50,303 bases of DNA from Thermoproteota archaeon (GCA_027491735.1 JAOZGP010000028.1:1-50303), one strand, 5' to 3'. Counted from the first letter of the stretch, positions 25,050 to 34,290 are shown. Numbers and translations: made by a program. Notes: generated by a model from the letters alone, not told the origin.

Positions 25050-25796
25050 ATGATTGAGAGAATAAGGCAAATTTATTTAGCTCTCAAAGGGGATATTTTT
25101 CACAGGATCTCGATGCAGATAGCTTGCTCCACGGAGTTCTTTTGGGGAGTCGGCATCTCAGCTGCTGCTTCCGCTCTGAGGTCCATGGGTGTGAGGAGCA
25201 TAGGTTTATTCTTGGATCTGGAGTACCTTCCGAGGAGGATCTCGCGAAGGGAGCTGCTCTCACTCAGGTCCTTGGGCCGAGGATCTGTTGACTTCATTGT
25301 GATAGCACCTGAAAGAGATGTGAACGCTTCTAGCACGAACGATTACATAGCGAACGCCTCGATCAGATGCATAATCGACTCAATAGATGTAGCCAAGAGT
25401 CTGGGTTCCAAGCTGTGCGTGGTTGACCTTGGATACCCGACGCTTGATCTTGAGTCCTTCAGGGTCAGATTCAGAAGAGCGCTTCGTGAAATTCTCTCAG
25501 TGGAGTACAGACAGGTATGCATCAAGCTCAGCCAACCGGATCTCCAAGCCAACCTTATAAGCTCGGATATTCCTGTTGCTGTTTATCTTGAGGATCTAAA
25601 ATTTCTGGACAGGATGAGGGTTGAAGTTATCATTGTGGAGGTGCCCTTTGACGACAGAGGAGCGAAGCTGCTGAGAGAATTGAGGGGGTTCGGAGGATAC
25701 TTGCTGCTCAGACCAGCGGAACTGAAGTACTCGGAGGGTCTTCTCAGGAAGTACCTTCTCTATTTAAGGGAGCTTTTGACTGGGTTGGAGTTATGA
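25050..25796 (+). CDS. Uncharacterised protein, possibly a TIM barrel of the sugar-phosphate isomerase type
   Basis: The 248 residues show repeating strand-helix units. IIDSIDVAKSLGSKLCVVDLG with LDLESFRVRFRRALREIL resembles one face of xylose-isomerase-like/AP-endonuclease-2 barrels. Metal ligands of that family are not clear, so the fold call is tentative. The gene overlaps the next by 4 bases (ATGA), implying coupled translation with the MFS-DUF47 transporter. Confidence 0.6.
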   Translation: MIERIRQIYLALKGDIFHRISMQIACSTEFFWGVGISAAASALRSMGVRSIGLFLDLEYLPRRISRRELLSLRSLGRGSVDFIVIAPERDVNASSTNDYIANASIRCIIDSIDVAKSLGSKLCVVDLGYPTLDLESFRVRFRRALREILSVEYRQVCIKLSQPDLQANLISSDIPVAVYLEDLKFLDRMRVEVIIVEVPFDDRGAKLLRELRGFGGYLLLRPAELKYSEGLLRKYLLYLRELLTGLEL

Positions 25797-27574
25797 AGAG
25801 GACTCTCGTTGCGAGCATACTCTCAATAGTTTACCTAGTGGGTATGGCCACGGGTGTGCAGAGAACTGTCCTCTCCAAGGCAGCTATAAGCGTTCAGTCG
25901 CCGGAATACCTGCTCTTCGTGCCTCTCATGTCATTTGGATTACTAAAAGGTTTGATGGATTTGTTAGGGGGATGGCTTGCTGACAGAGTGGGAGATAGGA
26001 GTGCTCTTATGTTGGGCTTGGTTATCTATGTTGTAGGTGCTGTCAATCTATTCCTCAGCAACACGATAGTGAAGCTGGCTCTTTCCAACGTCTTTGTTGG
26101 GTCTGGAGAAGGTCTCATATACTCCACCTCTTACGTGGCCCTGTCTAGGAAGAGAAGAGGAGCCAGTGCTAGGTTAGGAGGAATGGAGTCCTCGGTGTAT
26201 CTGGGATATGGAAGTGGAGCTCTGATGTCCGGGTTTGTGGCCGCAGCTCTTGGATTGCGCTATGCTTTCTTGATATCTCTGTTCAGCTCGATAGCTAGCT
26301 TGTTCATCTCCCCCCTAGTGAGTGGAGTTCGTAGAGGAGGCGAGGAGATCACTCCCACCACAGAGGTCTACTGGAGGGGGATGCGAAGCAAAACCCTTCT
26401 AGTCACCTACTTCACGGGCCATGTATCCAAGATGGCCGACTCTCTCGCCTGGGGGACCTATCCAGTGTTCTTAAGTGCTCTGGGCCTTTCACCTGTTGAG
26501 ATAGGAATCACACAAGGAGTCATGATGACCTCGTTCGCGCTCTTCATGCCCATCTCTGGGAGAATATCGGATATCGTCGGTCGAAAGAGCCTCACAGTAG
26601 TCGGTTTGATCGTGAACATCCTGGGGATTGCAGGCATGCTCTCCTCCACCCAGGTCATAGCACAAATGTTCTTTTCAGCCACGTTTGGAGTAGGTCTTGG
26701 CCTCTACTATCCGGTACTTCCGGCTGTAACAGCTGATGCTGTGCCTGAGGAGGCCAGAGGTAGAGCTCTAGGGCTCTACAGAGCAATGCGAGATCTCGGA
26801 TACGCGAGCGGGGCCACATTTCTGGGAATCGTCTCCTCCATGTATGGGGAACAGAGCGCGTTTCTAGGGATGATCATCCTCTTAGGAACTACGCTACTGA
26901 TCGACGTTCTTTTGCTCAGGGAGACCAAACCTGTTTGGTCAACGTACGAGCTTCACTTGAAACATACCAATCTGCTGTTCAGGATAGTCTGTGAATTCAG
27001 AGAAGCTCTCTTATCGCTGAGAAGTGGTGACTTAGCCGATTTTGAGAGGCGAGGCGTGAGAATAAAGATGATGGAGAGAGAGGCAGACCAATACAGGAGA
27101 GAGATGGACCGAATAATATACAGCAGCGTGCTCAGTGGGGATCGCCAGGATCTCCTGAAGCTCGCTTCCAGGACAGATAGAGCAATATCCTTCGTTCTCG
27201 GAGCGTTTAGAAGGATAAGCCTATCCAGAAATGCTATACCCAGGGAGCTCATGCTTAGGTTCGATGACATCGGGGATAACATGGTAAGAGCCGCTCTAGC
27301 GCTGAAGGAGTCCGTGGAGAACATGAGAGATTATCCAGATATCTCTCTGGAGCATCTGGCTGATCTGGATGAAGCTGAGAGGGAGTTCGATGTACTACAC
27401 GAGGAGTTGTTGACCATTATGGTTGAGATCAAGACCCGGATAGATCCCGTGGACGCGATACTCCTCATGCACTTCATAGATTTCTGTGAGAACTCCGTTG
27501 ATCTGATGCAGGATTCTGGCGATATTATCAGACTAGTGATCTCTAAGCACTCGGTGTGGTCAGTGAGAGGATAG
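25793..27574 (+). CDS. MFS transporter fused to a DUF47/PhoU-like domain
   Basis: Residues 1-385 form a 12-span major facilitator, with DLLGGWLADRVGDR and GRISDIVGRKS as the loop motifs after helices 2 and 8. Residues about 395-593 form a helical domain with EREADQYRREMDR, SRTDRAISFVLGAF, LDEAEREFDVLHEELL and HFIDFCENSVDLMQDSGDIIR. That is the acidic helical pattern of DUF47/PhoU-like proteins, which regulate phosphate transporters. The fusion suggests a transporter with a built-in regulator, perhaps for phosphate or a phosphorylated solute. It is coupled to the TIM-barrel-like gene upstream. Confidence 0.85.
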   Translation: MKRTLVASILSIVYLVGMATGVQRTVLSKAAISVQSPEYLLFVPLMSFGLLKGLMDLLGGWLADRVGDRSALMLGLVIYVVGAVNLFLSNTIVKLALSNVFVGSGEGLIYSTSYVALSRKRRGASARLGGMESSVYLGYGSGALMSGFVAAALGLRYAFLISLFSSIASLFISPLVSGVRRGGEEITPTTEVYWRGMRSKTLLVTYFTGHVSKMADSLAWGTYPVFLSALGLSPVEIGITQGVMMTSFALFMPISGRISDIVGRKSLTVVGLIVNILGIAGMLSSTQVIAQMFFSATFGVGLGLYYPVLPAVTADAVPEEARGRALGLYRAMRDLGYASGATFLGIVSSMYGEQSAFLGMIILLGTTLLIDVLLLRETKPVWSTYELHLKHTNLLFRIVCEFREALLSLRSGDLADFERRGVRIKMMEREADQYRREMDRIIYSSVLSGDRQDLLKLASRTDRAISFVLGAFRRISLSRNAIPRELMLRFDDIGDNMVRAALALKESVENMRDYPDISLEHLADLDEAEREFDVLHEELLTIMVEIKTRIDPVDAILLMHFIDFCENSVDLMQDSGDIIRLVISKHSVWSVRG

Positions 27575-27581
27575 GAGAGAC

Positions 27582-28325
27582 TTAAAATCCAATCTCCTGT
27601 AGATCCCACCCCTTCATCACCCTCTTAACCTCCTCGATTATTCTGCTCACAACCTCCATCATGAACCTTTCCGCGGACTCTCTCGGCGGGATCTCAACGG
27701 AGTCGTTCTCGCCGTACAAGAGAATGGATCCTGGAGCTGGTATTGGTTCTACTCCTTTCCTGCATAGGTAGATCTGCTCCCTGAGGTCTTGACTTCTGAC
27801 CAGTGAGTCGTCTATCACCATCATAGCTGCGGTCTCCTCCGTGCCAGCATGACCACCGACAGAGCCGAGGATCTCCTTGGAGATCTCCTCACCGTATATC
27901 CACCAGTGAATTATGAGACATCTAGTTCCATACCTGATCCAAATCCTCTTACATGCGGATTTGAGGGCATCAACGTGATCTTTGGATCCATGGCCGTTGA
28001 GCACGATCACTCTGTCGAGACCGTTCTGGGTGAGAGCTGTCAGGACATCCCCAAAATAGGACTCGAGAGAATCCTTAGATATAGTCATGGACCCGGGATA
28101 CGCAAGGAGGGAGGACACCACTCCATAGCTTATGGGAGGCGCTATCAGAGCATTTAGCTCGTCTGCTATTCGCTCTGCTATCCACTCAGGTATCATGAAA
28201 TCTGTTCCGAGTGGAAGATGTGGTCCGTGGGCTTCGATGACCCCTACCGGGAGTATCACTGTGTCCGTTTCTTCAACCGCCTCAGCAAACTCCCGCCAGT
28301 TAAGCCTCCACAGCCTCCTCTCCAC
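27582..28325 (-). CDS. Creatininase family amidohydrolase
   Basis: The 247-residue protein carries the metal ligands of the family: Glu31, His33, His36 and Asp42 in EAHGPHLPLGTD, NGHG near 108-111 and GGHAGTEETAAM near 157-168. Archaeal members include deformylases of flavin/F420 precursors (ArfB) as well as enzymes of unknown substrate, so creatinine hydrolysis should not be assumed. It starts one base after the stop of the upstream GTPase-like gene and ends 7 bases from the convergent MFS gene. Confidence 0.85.
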   Translation of the reverse strand: MERRLWRLNWREFAEAVEETDTVILPVGVIEAHGPHLPLGTDFMIPEWIAERIADELNALIAPPISYGVVSSLLAYPGSMTISKDSLESYFGDVLTALTQNGLDRVIVLNGHGSKDHVDALKSACKRIWIRYGTRCLIIHWWIYGEEISKEILGSVGGHAGTEETAAMMVIDDSLVRSQDLREQIYLCRKGVEPIPAPGSILLYGENDSVEIPPRESAERFMMEVVSRIIEEVKRVMKGWDLQEIGF

Positions 28326-28326
28326 G

Positions 28327-29661
28327 TCAGATCACACCCCTTTTTCTGAGGAAGGAGGTCACCACATCCTCTAAATTGGGCCTTCCTATCTCCTGAAGCT
28401 CGTATTTCACGTGAACTGTTGGTTTATCTATCCTCAGGTACCTGCTCAGATCCGTCGGAGTTCCTAGAATCACAGAGTCAACTGGCATAGAGTTTATCGT
28501 CTCTTCCAACTCTCTCATCTGCTTGGGGCTATATCCAACTGCTGGAAGAACTTCCTTGAGGTGAGGATACTCCTCGAAGGTTTTCTTCATTGAGCCCTCT
28601 GCATAGGGCCGTGGATCTATTATCCTCCTGGCCCCCAGCTTCCTGGCCACCAGGTATCCTGCCCCATATCCCATTCCCCCGTGGGTCACAGTAGGTCCAT
28701 CTTCAACCACTACAACGTCCTTTCCCCTCACAAGCTCAGGTTCAAGCACTGAATAGGGAATAGCTGCCTCTATAATCTGAGCTCTTGGGTTTACGGATCT
28801 CACATTGTTGATCAGTCTGAGAACTTCCTCTCTGGAGGCTGTGTCTACTTTGCTAACTATTACGACGTCTGCACACCTTATGTTCATACTCCCGGGCCAG
28901 TAAGTGAGCTCATGTCCAAGCCTGAGAGGATCAGCCACCGTTATCCAGAGATCCGGCTTAAAGAAGGGAAAGTCGTTGTTGCCTCCATCCCACAGTATGA
29001 CGTCGGCCTCCTTCTCAGCTTCCCGCAATATCTTCTCGTAATCAACACCAGCGTAGACCACATTGCCCATTTTTATATGAGGTTCATAATCCTCTCTCTC
29101 CTCTATGGTCGTCTTGTACCTCTCCAGATCACTCAGGGATGAAAACCTCTGAATCATCTGCTTCCTTAAGTCCCCGTAGGGCATTGGATGTCTGACAACC
29201 ACGACCTTAAGACCGAGATCCTTCACTATCTTGGCCACCCTCCTGCTAGTAGGACTCTTGCCACATCCAGTTCTCACCGCTGTCACGGCTACGACAGGCT
29301 TCTTGGACTTAAGCATAGTATCCCGAGGACCGAGCAGCATAAAGCTCGCTCCGTTAGCCTGAGCTATAGCACACCTCTCCATCACGTACTGATGACTGAC
29401 GTCGCTGTAAGAGAACACCACCAGGTCAACACCCTTCTCTCGAATGATTTTGGAGAGGTCACTCTCCGGCAGTATAGGTATCCCCTCGGGGTAAAGATCT
29501 CCCGCCAACTCTGAAGGGTAGATTCTTCCCCATATATCGGGGAGTTGAGCCGCCGTGAAGGCCACAACCTCATAGCTAGGATTGTTTCTGAAAAAGACGT
29601 TGAAATTATGAAAATCCCTGCCGGCGGCACCCATGATAACGACCCTTCTCCTTCTTTCCAT
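28327..29661 (-). CDS. Cyclic 2,3-diphosphoglycerate-synthetase-like P-loop protein
   Basis: The 444-residue protein begins with a Rossmann-like domain (VVIMGAAGRDFHNFN) and then a P-loop domain, with VTAVRTGCGKSPTSR (about 126-140), ILWDGGNND and VSKVDTAS. This combination is seen in a widespread family related to methanogen cyclic 2,3-diphosphoglycerate synthetase. Many hosts do not make that solute, so the true product is uncertain. ATG 29661 is preferred over GTG 29670. It forms a pair with the creatininase gene. Confidence 0.8.
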   Translation of the reverse strand: MERRRRVVIMGAAGRDFHNFNVFFRNNPSYEVVAFTAAQLPDIWGRIYPSELAGDLYPEGIPILPESDLSKIIREKGVDLVVFSYSDVSHQYVMERCAIAQANGASFMLLGPRDTMLKSKKPVVAVTAVRTGCGKSPTSRRVAKIVKDLGLKVVVVRHPMPYGDLRKQMIQRFSSLSDLERYKTTIEEREDYEPHIKMGNVVYAGVDYEKILREAEKEADVILWDGGNNDFPFFKPDLWITVADPLRLGHELTYWPGSMNIRCADVVIVSKVDTASREEVLRLINNVRSVNPRAQIIEAAIPYSVLEPELVRGKDVVVVEDGPTVTHGGMGYGAGYLVARKLGARRIIDPRPYAEGSMKKTFEEYPHLKEVLPAVGYSPKQMRELEETINSMPVDSVILGTPTDLSRYLRIDKPTVHVKYELQEIGRPNLEDVVTSFLRKRGVI

Positions 29662-29742
29662 GAGCAACACCTGATCAGATTTTTGTTACAAGTAGCTCAA
29701 AATCTTTAACATCAAGCAGTGAGTTATGGTTGGGCTTGCACC

Positions 29743-30720
29743 ATGGGATTCAGCGAGCTCGATATCATCAGAGAGATCATTAGGCTCGTTCCGAAAGATC
29801 CACATGGCCTTTTAGAGATCGGGAAGGATGATTCATTTGCTAGACGTATGGAAAACGGCATTTACGTCTTCAACTCAGACATGATGACCCAGTCCTCCGA
29901 CATGTTGCCGGGCATGAACCTCAGAAACTTCTCCAGAAAATGCGTCATAGCCAACATCTCTGATCTAGCGTCGAAAGGAGCTGAGCCCATTCTTTTCATG
30001 TGTTCCCTGGGAATACCGGGTGGTTCTTCTCTTCTCGAATGCCGCGAGCTTCTGGAGGGAATCGTAGAGGGAACCAGTGAGTATTCCACGTATCTGGTCG
30101 GAGGGGACATCAGCAGGGCAGAGGAGTATGTAATAGATGGATTCTCTGTGGGGTTGGTTAGAGGAAAGCTCATCTCCAGGTCAGGGGCTAGAGAAGGAGA
30201 TGTCATATATTCTACAGGACTCTTCGGCTTGACCTGGATTGGATATCGAATACTGTTGGAGGGACTTGAGACCCCAGGAGATCTGAGGACCAGGGCTCTT
30301 GAGCTGTTGTACAGACCGAGAGCCCATGTGAGAGAGGGAGTTCTCATATCTGAGAATGGATTAGCCACGTCATCAACTGATAGCAGCGATGGCCTTTACA
30401 GAGCTCTCCTGAATATTTCTGAGGCCAGTGAAGTGAGCGCTGTCGTGGAGAACTTGCCAATAGATCCTGAAGCGGAGGAGTTCCTACTGGAGGTAGGGAT
30501 AGATCTCGTGGAACCGACATTCTATGGTGGAGAGGAATACTGCCTGGTCTTCACGACCCCTCAGAGCAAAACCAGGATTCTTGAGGATCTGTTTTCCGAT
30601 CTGAGGATCCCTCTCTATAGGATAGGAAGAATAGGTCAAGGAAGAGGTGTGTTCATGCGGAAGGATGGGTCCTTGCTGAGGCTCCCCCCCGGGGGATGGA
30701 TCCACACTTTTCAAACCTGA
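29743..30720 (+). CDS. thiL: Thiamine-monophosphate kinase family protein
   Basis: ThiL phosphorylates thiamine monophosphate to the cofactor diphosphate. The 325 residues begin with a family-typical FSELDIIREI, followed by IGKDDSFA, ANISDLASKGAEPI, VGGDISRA, STDSSDGLY and YGGEEYCLVFTTP, all hallmark blocks of ThiL and related AIR-synthase-fold kinases. Some motifs deviate (GKDDSFA for GDDAA), so a paralogue with another substrate is possible. ATG 29743 is chosen from homology; GTG 29719 is in frame. IorA in this window needs thiamine diphosphate. Confidence 0.8.
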   Translation: MGFSELDIIREIIRLVPKDPHGLLEIGKDDSFARRMENGIYVFNSDMMTQSSDMLPGMNLRNFSRKCVIANISDLASKGAEPILFMCSLGIPGGSSLLECRELLEGIVEGTSEYSTYLVGGDISRAEEYVIDGFSVGLVRGKLISRSGAREGDVIYSTGLFGLTWIGYRILLEGLETPGDLRTRALELLYRPRAHVREGVLISENGLATSSTDSSDGLYRALLNISEASEVSAVVENLPIDPEAEEFLLEVGIDLVEPTFYGGEEYCLVFTTPQSKTRILEDLFSDLRIPLYRIGRIGQGRGVFMRKDGSLLRLPPGGWIHTFQT

Positions 30721-30729
30721 GAAACACGA

Positions 30730-31113
30730 TCACATCTTATCTATTGAGACCTTCATGCCTGTTGTTATGGATTTCACACTCTCCAAACCGGAGAGAATTT
30801 CTCCAAGCTTGGTAACTCTACCGCCTGAGATGGTGATTTTCCTCAGAGCAATCACAAGCATGCTGTTTCCTACGTCAAGGCCTACCTCCCCTTCGTTTAA
30901 GATCTTCGCTGGTGACTCAAGCACACCCTCGACATCAACGGATATGTACACTGCGGAATCGGATCTTATCGCTAGACCTCTCATGGGAAGATTTCTGTAA
31001 ATCCTTTCTATTGAAATTGGGGACAAGATCCTCTTCAGGGATATCTCAGCCTCTCTTCCGTTGACTTTGATCTTTATGATGTACCTTTCCAGTTCAACCA
31101 ATTTCAGGGGCAC
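30730..31113 (-). CDS. Cyclophilin-like beta-barrel protein (DUF369-like)
   Basis: The 127 residues begin KIKVNGREAEISL and continue with ERIYRNLPMRGLAIR, AVYISVDVE and GEVGLDVGNSMLVIAL. This order resembles the small archaeal/thermotogal cyclophilin-like family (TM1367 type). Peptidyl-prolyl isomerase activity has not been shown for that family as far as I know. It follows the S25e gene by 6 bases, so it is cotranscribed with a ribosomal protein. Confidence 0.7.
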   Translation of the reverse strand: MPLKLVELERYIIKIKVNGREAEISLKRILSPISIERIYRNLPMRGLAIRSDSAVYISVDVEGVLESPAKILNEGEVGLDVGNSMLVIALRKITISGGRVTKLGEILSGLESVKSITTGMKVSIDKM

Positions 31114-31119
31114 CTCCTG

Positions 31120-31347
31120 TCAGCGTGCTCTGTAGATTCTGAGCTTTGAGTAGCCGTCAACACATACAACAAGCCCCTCCTTCTCAAAAACCCTCAGAAG
31201 CTTCTTTGCGACACTGATCCTTATGCCATATTTGGAGGCCAGAGACTGTGGTGTAACAGTCTTAGCCTTTTTCACATATTTCCTTATCTCCTCCTCGAGT
31301 TCAGGCGTGACCTCTATTGATCGGACCTGTTTCTCCTCTGAGCTCAT
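31120..31347 (-). CDS. rps25e: Ribosomal protein S25e
   Basis: The 75-residue winged-helix protein shows VTPELEEEIRKYVKKAKTVTPQSLASKYGI and KKLLRVFEKEGLV...SKLRIYRAR, the core of S25e in the small subunit. The Lys-rich N-terminus common in other S25e proteins is short here. ATG 31347 is preferred because GAGGAGG lies upstream; the longer open frame starts inside the leader. S25e occurs in TACK archaea and eukaryotes. A TATA (TAAATTTTTAAAT on the minus strand, about 31392-31404) lies upstream. Confidence 0.85.
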   Translation of the reverse strand: MSSEEKQVRSIEVTPELEEEIRKYVKKAKTVTPQSLASKYGIRISVAKKLLRVFEKEGLVVCVDGYSKLRIYRAR

Positions 31348-31392
31348 GTAAAAACCTCCTCCTCTGTGCCAGTAGAACCCGGGGAGAATCAA

Positions 31393-31841
31393 TATTTAAA
31401 AATTTAATCTCGGGCTTATGCTTGGCTTTTTCTCAACTGTAGGGGCTTATCCGTCCCTTTACCAACTCTAAAACCGAACTTATAGCTGAATCCATATAAC
31501 GTTTCGTAATTTTCCAGTCCTTTAAAGGTTAGTCTCCCATCCTCGCTAACTTCAAGCGTGCATCTGTTCTGGCTGTCCGCCACGTTTGGAACCTTCGCAA
31601 CAATTGTGATGGACGGCCTTCCCCCTCCAGATGGACGAGCCCTCGGGGACAGATCCCGCATCCATTCAGTTCGGGCCCATCCAGCCTGCCCCTCTCGCCA
31701 CCCGTCCAGAGAGGAGCCCATGTTATGCATCCCTGAATCGCTTCTTCATAAGGATTTCTATTGTGCAAAGGCCTTCATGCGCTGCGAATGCGATGTTGTG
31801 CGTTCCTGCACCCCCCTGGAGACCTACTGTGTGTTTATCCA
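31393..31841 (-). pseudogene. Possible decayed gene of unknown family
   Basis: A minus-strand frame at 31416-31730 ends in a protein-like stretch (about 31610-31419: VPNVADSQNRCTLEV, GLENYETLYGFSYKFGF). Its upstream part is GC-rich and low in quality. Two other minus frames upstream (31846-31730 and 31768-31529) also look partly protein-like, as if one gene had been broken by frameshifts. No family is recognised. A conventional gene is not excluded. Confidence 0.3.
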
Positions 31842-32714
31842 CTAATGTTTATCGGATTTGTTGTAGTTACGTAAGGCGATCTCCAGCGATTCCAGTTCTT
31901 CAAGCCTGCTCTTGACCTTATCCTCGAGGTTCTTAAGCTCCTCTTTCTTCTTCTGGATTTCCCTGTCTAATTCGTCTTTCATGGAGAGAAAACTCTCCAT
32001 CTTTGCTTTCTCCAGATAGATCCGTGCCTCTTCGGAGTTCAGTCTCTTTTCCCTCTCCGACAGCTCCTCGTACAATCTTGTAAACTTTTTGAGAGAGTCC
32101 CTAAGCTCTTTTAAGTCATCTGAGTGTGATTTCAATGAGTCAAGGACTTCCCTCACATCCTTGATCACGTTTGAGATGTCCAGCACAGACCTACTCAACC
32201 CCTCCCTAAGCAACCCCGATATGGTGTTGAGGGACTCCTGGAGATCTCTTTTAACTGATTTCAAATACACCACTTCATCTTCCAACATATTTTTCTTAGC
32301 TTTAAGAGAGGAGATCTTCGAATCCAGGTCGGCGACCATGGTCTCCAGTTCGTCTGTTTGAAGCTTGAGTTCCTTCTTTCTGTCCTCGAGCAGCTTGACT
32401 TCCTCAGTCAAAGCGTCCTTGTTTGCCTCTAGAACCGTGATCTCAGAAGCAAGCCTTTCTCTTCCTTCTTTCATGCTCTCTATGTCCTTCTCAAGCTCTT
32501 CCATCTCTTTCCTTAAGACATTAAGTCTTCTTGCATTTTCTTCGATTTCACCCTCAAGAGCATTTTTCTTTATGGTGAGCGAGCTAACCTCATAGGTTAG
32601 TCTCTTGTACTCCTTGACAAGCCGAGAGATTTCGGTTCTCATAGCGTTCACATCAGATTTTATCTCCTGAAGATGCATTTCCTCCATCTCAAGGTTATGT
32701 GGATCCTCTGACAT
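31842..32714 (-). CDS. Coiled-coil protein
   Basis: Almost all 290 residues are charged heptads (residues about 8-150 and 165-285), with a short break near 150-165. There is no signal peptide or membrane span. It resembles SMC-like or Sph-type coiled-coil proteins by composition only; there are no ATPase motifs. A structural or scaffolding role is plausible. It is divergent from the CoA-binding gene, and the gap holds opposing promoter-like AT stretches. Confidence 0.8.
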   Translation of the reverse strand: MSEDPHNLEMEEMHLQEIKSDVNAMRTEISRLVKEYKRLTYEVSSLTIKKNALEGEIEENARRLNVLRKEMEELEKDIESMKEGRERLASEITVLEANKDALTEEVKLLEDRKKELKLQTDELETMVADLDSKISSLKAKKNMLEDEVVYLKSVKRDLQESLNTISGLLREGLSRSVLDISNVIKDVREVLDSLKSHSDDLKELRDSLKKFTRLYEELSEREKRLNSEEARIYLEKAKMESFLSMKDELDREIQKKKEELKNLEDKVKSRLEELESLEIALRNYNKSDKH

Positions 32715-32774
32715 CTGAACAGCCCTTCAAGAAAGATTATATCCATTGTTCATTTTAATCTTACCCGGTCCCCT

Positions 32775-33218
32775 ATGAGCGAGGTCGTTAGAGAATTTCT
32801 TGATCCTGAAAAGACGATAGCCGTCGTTGGAGCTACAAATAATCCTGAGAAGTGGGGATACAGGCTTTACAGATTTTTCAAGAGCAGATATAAGGAGGTC
32901 TTTCCTGTGAATCCGAAGTACAGAAGAGTACTGGGAGATACATGTTACCCCTCGCTCAAAGCGCTGCCGAAAACTCCTGACATAGTGGATCTCGTTGTGA
33001 GATCAGATATCGCTGTCAAGTACGTCGAGGAGTGTGTGGAGCTTGGAATTAAAATGGTTTGGTTTCAGCCGGGATCAGAGAGTGAGGCTGCCTTAGAGCT
33101 CTGTAGAAAGCATGGAATAAAGGAGGTTCACGGCATGTGCCTCATGGAGGAAGGAAAGAGGTCTGCTGTCCCGATGTCCCCGGTCTTCAGCTTGGAAGAG
33201 GAAAGCAGAGGACCATAA
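32775..33218 (+). CDS. CoA-binding domain protein (YccU-like)
   Basis: The 147 residues are a stand-alone Rossmann CoA-binding domain: TIAVVGATNNPEKWGYRLYRFF, VFPVNPKY, IVDLVVRSDIAVKYVEECVELGIKMVWFQPGSES. It is related to the N-terminal domain of the acyl-CoA synthetase alpha subunit at 1757-3139. Its ligand role is unknown. The 3' end overlaps the convergent protease gene by 32 bases. Confidence 0.88.
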   Translation: MSEVVREFLDPEKTIAVVGATNNPEKWGYRLYRFFKSRYKEVFPVNPKYRRVLGDTCYPSLKALPKTPDIVDLVVRSDIAVKYVEECVELGIKMVWFQPGSESEAALELCRKHGIKEVHGMCLMEEGKRSAVPMSPVFSLEEESRGP

Positions 33219-34269
33219 GAGTGGAATATAAGATTGAGCCGAGAACCTTCCTGTGCTTCGATACTCCAGTGTATTCATCGAGTGGGGGAGGATGGGGAAA
33301 CATCATCATGAGGAAGACTATTATCAGTGCCATCATTGGACTCACTGGAATCGTGAGCAGGGCTGCTAGCCATCCCACCACTGTTCTCTTTTTGGCGTCC
33401 GCCAGAAGCGAATATGCCACGTGCCCTCCGTCGAGTTGAGAAGCAGGCAGTAGATTCAGGAATGTGACTATCAGTCCGATTATGCCGGCGATGGCGAGGG
33501 GAGAGAGGAGGAGCATCTCCCTCGGTGTCACGCCCAAGATATATTCATATATATGTACTAGTACTGGCATGGGAAGAGCTGCCACCTCCCCACTCCTCTC
33601 CCATTGAGCAGCGATTGCGGATGGGACCACATGTGACGTTAAAACCCCAGCGAAGGAGACCACTACAGCCACGATAAAGCCCGCCACCGGACCGGATATT
33701 CCGAGATCAAAGAGCTCATCTCTGTTTATGGGGATCTTTCCGCTCGTTATCAGAGCACCCAGGGTCCCGTAAGGAGGAATGAAAGGTATGAAGTATGGGA
33801 GCTCCACCTCGCCGCCCCACTTTATGTTTGAGATTATATGTCCGCTCTCATGGATGCCAAGAATTGACATCAGACCCAACACGTACAATATCGCTCCTTG
33901 AACCACATCCATCTTCACCCCTATCCTGGCCAAGAGGGAGGCTGTTCCCAGGGAGAGGAGATATCCTGACGCAGCTACAGTGAACATCGTGATCATCAAC
34001 AAGATCATCTGTCTTCTACTGGACCTTCTCGATCTCGAAGAGGCCTCTGGTATGTTCCTCAGGAGAAGAAGTGGTCGACTGTTCTCCCCTCTGAGCAGCT
34101 TGGGTATGATCCCCCGAGGTACAAGCTTTTTGGCTAGATCAGCGAATTTTTTCTTTATTATTTCCTCAGATTCGGGTTCAAGATCAAAATTTATTCCGCT
34201 TTCGGTCAGTATGAAGTCTCTGACCTCGAAGCTCGCTCTGACCACCTTGAGAAGTTCTTCTACATCCAT
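33187..34269 (-). CDS. M50 site-2-protease-like membrane metalloprotease
   Basis: This intramembrane zinc protease has a soluble N-terminal domain of about 85 residues followed by six or more membrane spans. HExxH is HESGH (about 140-144 from the ATG) and the third ligand motif is NLLPASQLDGGH (about 272-283). The arrangement resembles cyanobacterial and archaeal S2P homologues with an N-terminal cytosolic domain. The ATG 34269 is chosen because a TATA box lies 26 bases upstream; the TTG at 34278 is in frame. Confidence 0.88.
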   Translation of the reverse strand: MDVEELLKVVRASFEVRDFILTESGINFDLEPESEEIIKKKFADLAKKLVPRGIIPKLLRGENSRPLLLLRNIPEASSRSRRSSRRQMILLMITMFTVAASGYLLSLGTASLLARIGVKMDVVQGAILYVLGLMSILGIHESGHIISNIKWGGEVELPYFIPFIPPYGTLGALITSGKIPINRDELFDLGISGPVAGFIVAVVVSFAGVLTSHVVPSAIAAQWERSGEVAALPMPVLVHIYEYILGVTPREMLLLSPLAIAGIIGLIVTFLNLLPASQLDGGHVAYSLLADAKKRTVVGWLAALLTIPVSPMMALIIVFLMMMFPHPPPLDEYTGVSKHRKVLGSILYSTLMVLCFPLPS

Positions 34270-34290
34270 CGAGCTCAACAGAGAGCTGGA

